Positions 41,865 to 52,848 are shown, counted from the stretch's first letter. The stretch: DNA of 64,000 bases from Leguminivora glycinivorella (GCF_023078275.1 NC_062981.1:17538846-17602845), one strand, 5' to 3'. Program-made: numbers and translations. The notes: generated from the letters alone by a model not told the origin.

Positions 41865-42240
41865 CAGGAACTTTCCATGCAAAACTATTTTACTGTTGGA
41901 TGTTGCATGTAGATGCCTTGAAAAGTTTTCAAATATCACATTGAAGTAATTAGAAAGCATTAATTATAGTATAGGTACTATGAGTACTATGAAACGGTAT
42001 CCGAAACAATTTATCCGTATAGGTACAATTATACAGGAGGTAATATATGGCTAGGCTGCGGTTACTCTTACGCCGTGGCTTGCGTGGGCGACGGTCGCGC
42101 GAATATCGCGCGAAGGCGATGCGGCGCATACGAAATCAAACCTTATCGATATGGAAGTATGAGACGCGACGGCGACGGTCGCGCGACCGTCGCCCACGCA
42201 AGACACGGCGTTACTTTCCTACCTCAATCATAAACAAAAA
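41865..42240 (+). repeat. Local duplication, unit A
   Basis: CATGCAAAACTATTTTACTG, CACATTGAAGTAATTAGAAA, CAATTTATCCGTATA and CTGCGGTTACTCTT..ACTTTCCTACCTCAATC recur at 43385-43555. A further short piece lies at 41622-41668. Unit A carries a MITE at 42071-42210 that unit B lacks. Confidence 0.8.
42071..42210. mobile_element. Harbinger-like MITE, copy 3
   Basis: CGCCGTGGCTTGCGTGGGCG to CGCCCACGCAAGACACGGCG, flanked by TTA on both sides (42068-42070 and 42211-42213). The unoccupied site, with a single TTA, is at about 43541 in the duplicate unit. Confidence 0.9.
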
Positions 42241-42391
42241 GAAATTTAAGTTATGTACCTACCTCGGAATCTTTTTGACTCACTACCACTAAGGAGGGTA
42301 CTGACTGTGCAAATAGTTTCTAAATAAACACAATTTCAGGAAAAAGTCACCAGAAACAAAGGATGTACAGTAGCGGAATAGTTATTTGTTA

Positions 42392-42938
42392 TACAAGGGG
42401 GCAAAGTTGTATTTTAACGCCGAGTGTGGAATTGAAAAACGAGCAAGTGAAAGGATTCTATAGTTGAACCACGAGCGAGGCGAGTGGTTCGAGAATAGAA
42501 TCCTGAACTTGCGAGTTTTTTAACACTTTCGCTACCAAGAACCCGACTGTCGGGCACACCGCTCGTAGAAGCGTAGCCGATTACATGGGGAAACCCGTAT
42601 GTAGCGAAAATGTCGTAGCGCCGCGTAGAGCCCGGTTTCGAAAGTGTTAACACACGAGAAGTAAAATACATTTGCACCCGAGTGTAACACAAAACTTTTC
42701 CTCTCACTATAGCGAGGAAACTACAACGCATAAAATGCGTTTATCACTGCTTCCAGTAGTTCCACAGGTGGTAAATCATCTTTATTACTACCTTCACCTA
42801 CTCTTATCAATTTCAAAGCAGTTAATTTGACTTTATTCAAGGTCAAATTACTTTACCCACTAGTGGATAAAATGCGTTTTTACCCGCTGGTATTAAAGGA
42901 CAAAACACGTGTTTCCGAGCTAGTGAGGGGAAAAATAA
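42392..42938 (-). repeat. ~430-bp dispersed repeat, copy 2 (interrupted)
   Basis: Inverted partner of 15112-15545. Carries a 123-bp MITE at 42524-42646; otherwise the same length and order. Confidence 0.85.
42524..42646. mobile_element. piggyBac-like MITE at TTAA
   Basis: Termini CACTTTCG and CGAAAGTG, flanked by TTAA at 42520-42523 and 42647-42650. The homologous position in 15112-15545 has one TTAA (GTGTTAAAAAACTCGC). TTAA duplication is the hallmark of piggyBac-type integration. Interior ACCCGACTGTCGGG is itself palindromic. Confidence 0.85.
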
Positions 42939-43384
42939 TTTATCATATTTTTTCGTACTCATTTGCATACTTATTTCTTTTTTTTTTAACTGCTATTGCG
43001 ATGTCGATGAAATGTCCAATATAGGTGCGTATGAAAAAGACAATTTGGGCAACTACTATGGCCGAGTTGTACAGGGTAGCCCTGTTTTTTTTTACACGAT
43101 AGGTGTGTGTAATGTCTAATCCGCATAAGGCTCTCGTGGGTCTCCACGGGCCACGTCCAATGGGTCCTAAGACTCGTAAGTTTTCAAATACATATTTGTA
43201 ATGATGATACAATAGTTGTATACTTGATAGGTATAAAAGTCTAATTTTAAGAATTTTCGACTTATTGTTTTCGATATACAGCCAGTTAGATAGATTTTTT
43301 TCCGCTACTGTATGTCTCATTTCGAAAATGCTAAAATTAAAATATGAGTACCTTCCTATAAAAACTTGAGAAACTTTTGAAGTT
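42939..43384. other. Unassigned sequence
   Basis: A minus-strand frame here (43150-43210) vaguely resembles the C-terminal LINE motif around L-G-P, too weak to call. Confidence 0.4.
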
Positions 43385-43555
43385 TATCCGTGCAAAACTG
43401 TTGCATGTTTGGAAACTTTTCAATGTCACATTGAAGTAATTATTAAGCATTTATAGTATACCTTGATTATATGAAACGGTACCTATCGAAACAATTTATC
43501 CGTATACAATATACAGGATGGCCGCTGCGGTTACTCTTACTTTCCTATCTCAATC
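43385..43555 (+). repeat. Local duplication, unit B
   Basis: Partner of 41865-42240 without the MITE; ends CTGCGGTTACTCTTACTTTC. Confidence 0.8.
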
Positions 43556-43669
43556 CTACTACCGTTACGCCACACCCATAACCTTATATTATAACACAGG
43601 GTGCTCTTGTTCCACGATTATTATTGTTTTATTATATTGCCTACACTTAAGAAGGTATGGTATAAGATT

Positions 43670-44090
43670 TTTCTCAGTAACTCTTTGACCACGCTATAAA
43701 GGGTTCGAAACATCGCGATGTGGTATAATACTAGGTACATTAAGGTAGATACTCTTTTCCGCACTTGTATCGTACTACGTTTTTCAGATGGTCCTCCGAA
43801 GTTTTGACCTGACAAGAAATGAGCAGTCACCGCCATAAACATTTGATGATTTCTATACCTTGTCACATTAACGTCTTGTTTGAAATGTCGTACGAAATTG
43901 TCAAACGACAAAAAGCGACAAGGTACATAAATCATCACTTATTTTTATTTATGTCGGTGACTGTACCACTTCTTGCACTAGTGTGTAAAAAAAGCACCAT
44001 CGGCACTGAAAATTAATTATACGCAACATAATCATTTTCCAAGGTTTTATTTCATGGGTAACTATCGCGCCAAGTGGTCGATATTATAAT
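43670..44090 (+). repeat. ACCACGAACGCTGTAAAG repeat, interrupted relic
   Basis: TGACCACGCTATAAAGGGTT with CGAAACATCGCGATG at 43686-43722, and TTTATTTCATGGGTAACTAT at about 44046 match the two halves of 18590-18768. The ~300 bp between is unrelated. Confidence 0.55.
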
Positions 44091-44145
44091 ATTTTATTTA
44101 AATATTATGGTTATTCATGAAAAATATTACTTCCTAATGAAATTG

Positions 44146-44230
44146 AAATTGAAATTTCTTTATTGCCACAGAAACGAATTAACAAATTAGCAAGTAGGTA
44201 CAAAAAAAACTTAACTAAATACTAAATTAT
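44146..44230 (-). repeat. LINE 3' tail with GAAATT start, copy 2
   Basis: Near-identical to 24237-24350: TTTCTTTATTGCCACAGAAA and CAAGTAGGTACAAAAAAAAC. Confidence 0.8.
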
Positions 44231-44625
44231 CTATCTTTTCTATCTACCTCAACAGCTCAACCATCAGCATTTTGCGTCACATTATGTTCGAAACCAGCAA
44301 TATTTATTTTAAATATACCTAAAACAATCACAAAAATGTTGTTGTTCTGCTTGAATAAAGAATTTGAGAAATAATCATACTGTATATAGTCTAGAGCCAA
44401 TTTGGCCACAAGTCGTCTCCTTCACGATTTTCGTCGACATCTCTTCTAAATACCTAAAACAGGTATGGATATGTTCCTCGTTCTCTCCAGATTACGAATT
44501 GACCTGTTTTAGTTTAAGGAGGGGGGGACGGGTCGAGAAAAAGGGGGGGAAAGATGGCGACCGACCATCATAGATATTTATTCACATCTTGAGTCCTATG
44601 GCACCAATCTGTTCGTGCAAGGTGT

Positions 44626-45770
44626 CATTTGAAAGCTTATTAAACCTACTTTAATTGTTTTCAAATAACTATACTCATAAAAGTAACCGTTTACGAAATA
44701 TTTGAAAATATGTGCTTTTTTTTCGCGCATGAATTGCACAAGTACTAGTAAAAATGCGTCTAACTCAATAAACAATAACTTTACCGCAATTGATGTTATT
44801 ATAAAATTTTCGCGTCTATTCATGCTCTTTCTAAAAATATAAGTTTCATTGGTATATGATAATATATAACCATGTAATTAAGAATTTTGTTTGGCAGGGG
44901 TTATCCTCCAGGTCGCATAAACGGGCGCTGACCGTAGTAAAGTATTCAATATTTTTGAGGTCTTATTTTACGGATCCATATGTGAGAGGTATCGTTTGAA
45001 AGATAATTAAACCTACTATAATTGTTTACACATAACTATAGTCATAAAGGTAGCTGTTTACAAAATATTTGAAAATATGTGTTTTTTATCGAGCATGAAT
45101 CGCACAAGTACTGGTAAAAAATGCTTCTAAGTCAATAAACAATAACGTTACCGCAATTGATGTTATTATAAAATTTACGCGACTATTCATGAGCTTTCTA
45201 AGAATAAAGTTTTATTGGTAAGTGATAATATAACCATGAAATTACGAATTTTGTTTCGTAGTGGTCACTCTGCCGGTCGCATAAATGAGCGCTGACCGTA
45301 GTAAAGTATTCAATATTTTTAAGTTCCTATTTTACGGATCCATATGTAAGAGGTATCATTTGAAAGCAAATTAAACCTTCTATAATTATTTTTGAATAAC
45401 TATAGTTATAAAGGTAGCTGTTTACAAAATATTTGAAAACATGAGTTTTTGTTTCGAGCATGAGTTGCACATATACAGATAAAAAATGCTTCTAACTTAA
45501 TAAACCATAACTTTACCGCAATTAATGTTATTATAAAATTTACGCGAAATTTCATGCGCTTTCTAAAAATGTAAGTTTTATTGATGTATGATAATATATG
45601 ACCAAGTAATACGAATTTGGTTTAGCAGGGGTCACTGCGGCCTGTCACGATATTGGGTGCTGACTGACCGTCGCCAAATTTTCTACATTACTCAGATCCT
45701 ATTTTACTGATAAATTTGTGAGAGGTATCATTTGAAAGCATATTATGCGTACTATCTTTATTTATAATAC
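44626..45770 (+). repeat. Left-arm ~365-bp subrepeats
   Basis: Three full units and part of a fourth, with spacing 367, 364 and 372 bp. Each has TTATTAAACCTACT-type start, GGTAGCTGTTTACAAAATAT, ACCGCAATTGATGTTATTAT and a CGCTGACCGTAGTAAAG end; the fourth is most diverged. Confidence 0.85.
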
Positions 45771-46443
45771 TTCAAGTCGAAACTGTAGAAGTTTACAAAA
45801 TATTTGATTAGTAATATGTGTATTTTACTGTGCAAAAATAGCATTGGCATTGATAAGACACGCTTCTAGGTCAAAAAATTATAGTTTTCCGCAATTGATA
45901 TAATAACAAAATAAACGGAAAATTACTTACACAAAAAATAAGTTTGGTTTGTATTGCATAAATAATTAATTTTAATTTGTTCAGCTCACCTACTGCGCAC
46001 CATCATATAAATGGATGTCCACCGTCGTTACCTTTTTTCATGATTTTTCAGACTTTATTTCACTGATTCACAATAAATATACCCAATTTATCACGTATCG
46101 AATTTACTTATATACTTAATTGATCAGTAAAATAAAATCTGTAAAATGATGAAAAAATTAAGGCAACGGCGGTGGACATCCGTTTATATGACGATTGACC
46201 GTGCGCAGTGGGTATGGTGGACAAATTAACATTAAATATTTAAGCAAAATTAACAAAACTCATTTTTTGTAAAGACCATACATTTTGCGATTCATTTCGT
46301 TATTATATCAATTGCGGAAAAATATAATTTATCGAGCTAGAAGCATGTTTCACTCGTATCAGTGCGAATGCTATTCATATACAGTAAAAATACACTTTTT
46401 GTCAAAATTTTACAAAATATTTAATATTTTGTAAACTTCTACA

Positions 46444-46955
46444 CACAGACCAACCCCTATAGACATCTATTACAAGACGACTCGCTGTGGCCAGCCTTCC
46501 TAGTATTTGCACTGATATAAGCGCGGGCGCTCGCCGTGCCCGATCAGTATCGACCAAGTAACAGACCCGAAAGCAGCGCGTGTTTTTCGCACAAAAAAAT
46601 TGGAAAAGGGTATTTTGATGCCTTAAAGATGTCCACCTGTAGTGTGAAATGGTGTGGAAAGGTAACAAGAAGCTCAAATTTAAAAACAGACGGCATTACA
46701 TTCCACAAATAAGTCATATTTATAATTTATTCAGAGCCGGCATAGGTCAACTTACATTGGCCACTTACGCGTCAGTAGAGGGACAGTCATACTTCTGTCC
46801 CTTTTCATCTGGCGCGACTGCCCGCCGTCCTTGAAACGGCCAATCACAGCGCGCTTAACACATTCCCCGCCCGCTCCTCGCACCCCAAACACTGGTGACT
46901 CGTATCGCGAACCAAATATGACAAGACTGCCACTCTATAGGAGGTTCTCTGTGCT
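46444..46955 (+). other. Central non-repeated block of the foldback
   Basis: Sequence either side (CTTCTACA at 46437-46444 and at about 46956) continues the palindrome, so this ~510-bp block is unique to the right side. It is GC-richer than the arms, with a promoter-like upstream part (GCGCGGGCGCTCGCCGTGCC) and the THAP-like reading at 46629. It may be the remains of the element's own coding region or a separate insertion. Confidence 0.6.
46629..46712 (+). pseudogene. THAP-type zinc-finger N-terminus (exon fragment)
   Basis: A 27-codon reading from ATG has Cys4 and Cys9 (C-S-V-K-W-C), a basic Ser/Asn-rich stretch, and I-T-F-H at residues 23-26, then a stop. THAP domains begin M-x-x-C-x(2,4)-C and contain F-H/x-x-F-P about 20 residues later, so order and spacing fit. 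The following F-P, W and second Cys-His pair are not found downstream in any frame I could follow, so it is either a truncated copy or a first exon whose partner is missing. THAP domains occur at the N-terminus of P-superfamily transposases and of domesticated proteins. Confidence 0.6.
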
Positions 46956-48503
46956 TCTACAATTACGACTAAAATTATTAAAAAGTAACGATAGTACGTA
47001 AAATATTCTTTCAAATGATACCTGTCACAAATGGATCGCTAAAATAGGATCTGAGAAATACATAAAATTAGGCGACGGTTAGCACCTATTTACGTCACGG
47101 GGGTGCAGTGACACCTGCTAAACCAAATTCGTTATTACTTGGTTGTATAATATCATACATCAATAAAACTTATATTTTTAGAAAGCACATGAAATGTCCT
47201 GTAAATCTTATAATATCATTATTTGCGGTAAAGTTATTGTTTATTGGTCATGCACTAAGATACAATCTTAAAAATTATGAAAACGGCAACGAAAATTAAA
47301 TGGTCATCCATGTATATAACGGTGTGCAGTGAGTATGATGGATAAATTAACATTAATTGTTTATGCAATACTGACAAAACTTATTATTTGAAAAGGTTTA
47401 AGGTAATTTTGGCGTTTATTTTATTAGTATATCAATTGCGGAAAAATATAATTCATTGAGCTAGAAGCATGTTTTACTCACATCGGTTCCAATGCATATT
47501 TTCAAATATTTTGTTAGCTACTACAGTTACAACTAAAATTATTGAGAAATAATGATAGTACGCATAATATACTTTCAAAAGATTCCTGTTCAATAAAATA
47601 GGATCTGAAAAATATAGAAAATTTGGCGACGGTCAGCATCCATACGTGGCCGGGCGCTGTGGCTCCTACTTAACCAAATTTGTAATTACTTGGTTGTATA
47701 ATATCATACACCAATAATACTTATGTTATTAGAAAGCGCATGAAATTCCACGTAAATTATATACTAACATCAATTCTGGAAAAGTTGTTGTTTATGGATT
47801 AAGAAGCATTTATTACCAGTAGGTACTTGTGCGACTCATGGTCTATAAAACACATATTTTCAAATATTTTCTAAACAGCTACCTTAATGACTATAGTTAT
47901 TTATAAAAAAATATAGTAGATTTAATTAGCTTTGAAACGATACCACTCGCATATGGATCCGTAAAATAGGACTTCAAAAATATTGAATACTTTACTACGG
48001 TCAGCGCCCATTTCTGCGACCGGGCAGAGTGACTCCTGCTACACCAAATTCGTAATTACATGGTTATATATTATCATATACCAATGAAACTTATATTTTT
48101 AGAAAGAGCATGAATAGATGCAAAAAATTTATAATAACATCAATTGCGGTAAAGTTATTGTTTATTGAGTTAGACGCATTTTTTACTAGTACTTGTGCAA
48201 TTCATGCGCGATAAAAAACACATATTTTAAAATATTTCGTAAACGGTTACTTTTATGAGTATAGTTATTTAAAAACAATTAAAGTAGGTTTAATAAGCTT
48301 TCAAATGACACCTCGTACGAACAGATTGGTGCCATAGGACTCGAGATGTGAATAAATATCTATGATGGTCGGCCGCCATCTTTCTTCCCCCTTTTTCTCA
48401 ACCCGTCCCCCCCTCCTTAAACTAAAACAGGTCAATTCGTAATCTGGACAGAACGAGGAACACATCCATACCTGTTTTAGGTATTTAGAAGAGATGTCGA
48501 CGA

Positions 48504-48754
48504 CTTTTTGCAAAAGAGGTCGTTTGGTCCCTGACTAATAGGGTACCTGCTCTCATTAAGCATAGAGCACGCAGTGTGAATCAGGCACTAACTCAATGCG
48601 CGCCCGCGGCGGCCGGCATCTGCGCGCGCGCAACTACTCACTAAACTTAAAGGTGTTTGGGGTCTAGTCATCATCATCATTTTCGCAAATATATCGCTCG
48701 CAGATGTTTCTGCACGATAAAAAACAAAATTATCTAGGTAGGTACTTAGTAAGT
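48504..48754. other. Short GC-rich island
   Basis: GCGCGCCCGCGGCGGCCGGC and GCGCGCGCGC at about 48599-48631 stand out from AT-rich surroundings; (TCA)n at 48669-48680. No feature assigned. Confidence 0.4.
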
Positions 48755-49068
48755 ACCTGGGACATTTTTTTTTTCAAAGTTGTCCACCCCACTTTTTTTG
48801 GGATTTGGAAAATTTTATGTGATTTCCACTCAGAATCGCGTGATCTTTCAATCCAAGGAGAAAAAAAAGTCCCAAGGTTTTCTTCCCATTCCGTTACCAT
48901 TTTTTCATACATTTTGTATGGCGGTAACGGAATAGCAGGTCTGAAAAACGTATGGAAATCTTGGGACATTTTTTTTCTCCTATCAGGATCGAAAGACCTC
49001 GCGATTCCACTTTTTTTGTAAAATACCCATGTTACAAAAAAAGTGGGTTGAACTTTGAAAAAAATGGC
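48755..49068. mobile_element. Long-armed MITE (fold-back, ~310 bp)
   Basis: ATTTTTTTTTTCAAAGTTGT and AACTTTGAAAAAAATGG form the ends; CCACCCCACTTTTTTTG pairs with CAAAAAAAGTGGGTTG, and CCATTCCGTTACCA with GGTAACGGAA. Both-strand open frames of ~100 codons arise from the palindrome itself. Related in its middle to 27988-28285. Confidence 0.8.
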
Positions 49069-49796
49069 CCACCTATACAATTTTAGTGTATATGTGTGTA
49101 CTTACACAAAGTGTATCATAACAATTGAATGATACAATTTATGTAGTATTTTTTAAAGAAATGGGAGGGTAAATCACATTTTAGCCTCGTCCCTATTCAC
49201 CTCGGCATCCCTATTCACCCCATTTGACGGTATTTTGGCAAAGAGTCATTTTTTTTTAACTTTGAACAGTTTTGAATTTAGTTCAACAGTATCTTCACTA
49301 CTTATAATTTTAAGTCTGCTAATAAAATTGAAAATGAGTAGAACATACAAACAGTTAGCGCTTTTTTTTCAGTGATTGAGCGGGTTTTCATAAACTTTCG
49401 AACGATGAAATTGTAAAATTGAACATACTGGTCCAATTTCTAAACTAATGAACAATCTTTGTGAACAACCACTCAGGTAGCACTGCAGATCTATGGCGGC
49501 TGTAATAGATTAGTAATTTCTGTTAAATTGTATTTAATAATAGACGAGCGGATCAGTGATCGAGCGTCTTGGCCTAACGTTTACTATACAATATATGTAG
49601 GTTAAAGTTAGGTATACAACATACCTTGGACGCATGCAAGCCTAGGTTGATACTTACTAACAATTTTGACTTTAAAAAATATCTTGGAGTTATATAAGTT
49701 TGCTCGTAGAAAAAATAAGAACTCGAAACGCACATTTTGCAGAGATAAGATCTAGCCAGAACATTTTTTTGCCCGGAATATCAATTCAATTTCGTC
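49069..49796. other. Unassigned AT-rich region
   Basis: A CCTATTCACC pair at 49189-49218 is the only local repetition noticed. Confidence 0.45.
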
Positions 49797-49965
49797 CATG
49801 TTTTACAATGTTTGCATTCTTAAATAAAGTGTCCACCGGTTATGTATGGTAGGTGTGTTCAGTGGATACATGTAGAACTCAACATCATAGTATAATAAAG
49901 TAATAATGGAAAAAATGGATTAGTTACAATTGCCCCCTAGTTGAGATTTGCCATGCTGTACCTTA
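49797..49965 (+). mobile_element. Short derivative of the TAAGGTACAG transposon
   Basis: TCCATGTTTTACAATGTTTG and GTAGAACTCAACATCATA match 30839-30945; the right end GCCATGCTGTACCTTA matches 32931. The left terminus is missing. A non-autonomous, internally deleted relative. Confidence 0.75.
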
Positions 49966-50785
49966 TACAATTTTGGATCCATGTGAATTTGTCAATTGCA
50001 ATCTATGGACTAGGTAATTATTAAAAAAATTTGCACTGTATACTATTCTCTGAAAATTTAATCGAGAACTGTTAAAATAAAATTCTCCAACTATTATTCT
50101 AAACGTCCTCCAAAACTTTTCACTAACTGGGAACACGCAAGGTGCAATCTTTGCAAATAGGCTGAGAGCTAGAGTCGAAACTAGCTAACTAATGCATGGT
50201 AATGACAAAATGTGACAATGTCTTCATGAATGTGAAGTTTCTGTAAATTCACAAATATCGTCACTACTTAAAAAAAACTTGTACCTTCTTCTGTCAATGA
50301 AAAGAAAAATGTAGTAAGTGTGTATGGAATGCATATAAACTTACTGCGTTTTAACTTTGAGGAACAGTGTGAGATACGAGATTATTTCAAAATAGTGACG
50401 ATATATGATTCCTTGCTTTGTTCTAGTCAAGCAGGAGCAATTTATTTAAATGGAAAACCTCGAAATGCTGTACCTACGATTTATAGAGCGACTAGACAGG
50501 TTTAGCTATACTTTTTTGTAATAGATTTAGTTATTTGGCATCTCAAGTTATTTTCTTCTCTTTTTATTGGTTAGAGATGATTGTCTATATGATTTTGTCA
50601 AGAGTGTAACCTTCCCCGAAAAACCCATAGGCCTCTGTGCTAATATGTATCACGAAAATGGCGTTTATTTATGTGATAAAATTAATATCATGGTTGTTGA
50701 TTTGTTGTGCTTTTAATTTTTTAACTAAACATGACTTAATCGCGTAAAACTTACGTTTATATTTGGCCCAACAGATTATGAGTAA
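49966..50785. other. Unassigned sequence
   Basis: No partner repeat or supported gene. Confidence 0.5.
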
Positions 50786-50919
50786 GGTGCATTAGGGTAA
50801 TTCCGAATGACAGAAATGCTCTGGTAATTCCGAAAGGGGAATCTTGATATGATAGAAATAATGGTGATTTTTATGCGATTTTCGTAATTAGACGACTTTC
50901 GGAATTACCCTAATGCACC
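50786..50919. mobile_element. MITE with GGTGCATTAGGGTAATT termini, copy 2
   Basis: 134 bp, about 95 percent identical by hand count to 40323-40456 and in the same orientation. Flanks are TAA on the left and TTA on the right. Confidence 0.9.
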
Positions 50920-51240
50920 TTAGTCAATTTCTGTTATATTAAATCGTTAATTTCATTTGGACTATCTACAGCTATTTAGTTGCACTATTTTTAACTTTAT
51001 ATTCTGGAGCCAGCTCTTAGTCTAAAATAAACAAAAGACAAGCAAAGACAAACGTACTGGGACAAAGGGGGAAAGTTATCGATATGCCACGAACACGATA
51101 CCCTAAAGTGAGCAATATTGTTTATTTTATTGGTTAGTTTTTCGTACGCTGCCACTTGTCCTCAAGTTGAAGTTTTTTATTACCTAGCAAAGTTTATCAG
51201 TAAATAAATCTTATTTTAAATAATAAAATCACTGGTGAAA

Positions 51241-51440
51241 TAAAACTATGGAAACGGATTATGTCGCGCATAATGAATTTACAATTCATCCCGACGTTTC
51301 GAACACTTTGCATTCGTGGTCAACGGGTGGCTGTAAAGTGTTCGAAACGTCGGGATGAATTGTAAATGCATTATACGCGAGATAATCCGTTTCAATAGTT
51401 TTATTTCTTGAGTAACTATCGCGGTAACCGAAGACAATAC
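51241..51440. mobile_element. Palindromic dimer of the ACCACGAACGC repeat
   Basis: AAAACTATGGAAACGGATTA (51242) mirrors TAATCCGTTTCAATAGTTTT (ending about 51403). The right half continues like 18590-18768 and 57792-57957 through GAGTAACTATCGCGGTAACC. Thus two units are joined head to head. Confidence 0.8.
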
Positions 51441-52050
51441 ATAATAACATTAATGGCGTCTTCCTAAACATGCAATAAAGTATTGTCTTTACGTTCCTTT
51501 TAACTCGGAAATCCTGAGAAGGCTGAAAAGCGTATCCCTTGCGCTGTTTCGCAACCTGAAAGTGGCTAAAATCATATTTTGTTAAATATTTTTGCATTGT
51601 TTTTATTTTTTATAAGGTAACGGCGGCTATCAACGCGGGTATCGAAATCGACGTCCATTACCGCCGCATTTGCAAATACGCATTTTATAGGCAAACCGAC
51701 CAATTTCTTAAAAAAAGTTACTCACACAAAGGAAGCCTGTTTAGTTGACTAACGCACATATAGGCGATAGAGAGTGTGAATGAAAGAAGACGCTCGATAT
51801 TTGACAGTTTTTGCCACGGGGCCGCGAGAAGAGGTTGTGTCATACTGACGTGTGACGCTAAACCTAAGTGAACTCCAATCTCATTTAGTAGTTTACGTAA
51901 TAATTATGGCAAACAAGTGAAAGTTATGCATTTCAAATTATTATTTATAGTTTTCTACATGACTTCTGAGTACTTTTTACGTATTGTTTAGCCTGGAAAT
52001 GTGTTTAAAGTGGAAATTAAAAGACAGCGGTGAAAGGCGCCATTTCGTGA
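51441..52050. other. Unassigned sequence
   Basis: GC-richer patches at 51615-51680 and 51825-51870 without a recognised domain; no partner repeat. Confidence 0.45.
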
Positions 52051-52057
52051 GTAGATT

Positions 52058-52848
52058 CTATTACTGTGGTATACCACGGTAATAGTTAAAGTAGTGATAT
52101 TAGTTATTTTTGCTTTATTTTAAGTATATGTGATCAGTTATATAATGTCTTACAGTTGTTTCAATCTTGATCTATTCACGCTATCAAAGAACTATTTACG
52201 CGGTATGAAAATTATTCAACAAAACCTTAATTTTTAGCAAAAACTTCATGACTGATTTCGTAGTTTCTATGAAAACCGTTAATTTGTCAATTTTTTAAAC
52301 ATTGACATAAAGTCTGATGCTTACTTACCAGTTATGTAAGCTTGGTTTTAATATAAGGTTGCAATATTTTATTTTGATTTGTAATGAAAATACATCTGTA
52401 TGACTTTGTTTTTATGGGTCGGAATTAGATTTTATAATACTCCAATTTATGCCTATTACCGATGGTACGATCAGATAACCCTCGGTAATAGAATATATTA
52501 GAATCTATTACCGATCCATGCAATATTTGTTTGGGTCGGTAATGGGTTCCTATAGAAGTATCTATTACCGAGCGACATATTAGTCTTGTATCAAAATATG
52601 ACATTTAGTGTACCGTAAGTACAGATTTCTTAGGTGAAACTGAGTCTTCTGTGGGTATTCATAAAGGAGGATAGTATAGGTATATGTATTTGTCATAATT
52701 TGTATATTCAACCGTCGGTATTAAGCTCCGAATTTTGAGATGGGTTTCTATTTACCGATGGCAGAAAAACACTGTCATTCATACCCTCGGTAATGAAATC
52801 TCAATTCGCGTTAATAGAACTGCAACCTGTTCATTACCACGGTAATAG
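52058..52848. repeat. Cluster of CTATTACCG / CGGTAATAG motifs
   Basis: CTATTACCG-like words occur at 52058 (with T for one C), 52453, 52505, 52562 and 52748 (one-base insertion), and CGGTAAT(A/G)-like words at 52077, 52482, 52536, 52785 and 52839. They mostly alternate as inverted pairs forming hairpins of about 28-50 bp, for example 52058-52085 and 52453-52491. Confidence 0.7.

Larger units (their letters stand above)
44431..48503. mobile_element. 4.1-kb foldback element with subrepeated arms
   Basis: TCGTCGACATCTCTTCTAAA at 44431 mirrors TTTAGAAGAGATGTCGACGA ending at 48503, and similarity between the arms continues inward through AGGAGGGGGGGACGGGT. Each arm is made of units of about 365 bp: unit markers (CATTTGAAAG type) at 44626, 44993, 45357 and 45729 on the left, mirrored near 48300, 47930, 47572 and 47010 on the right. 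A local palindrome centre lies at about 46097. A non-palindromic block (about 46444-46955) interrupts the right half and carries a THAP-like exon. No complete transposase is present. The outermost ends and target duplication are not resolved. Confidence 0.85.

Noticed and set aside
42943..43320. Second copy of the LINE C-terminus seen at 34259
   Set aside because: Only a vague L-G-P resemblance; too weak to support.
48704..49080. Opposite-strand proteins of 105 and 116 codons with similar composition
   Set aside because: Mirror translations of one palindromic MITE.
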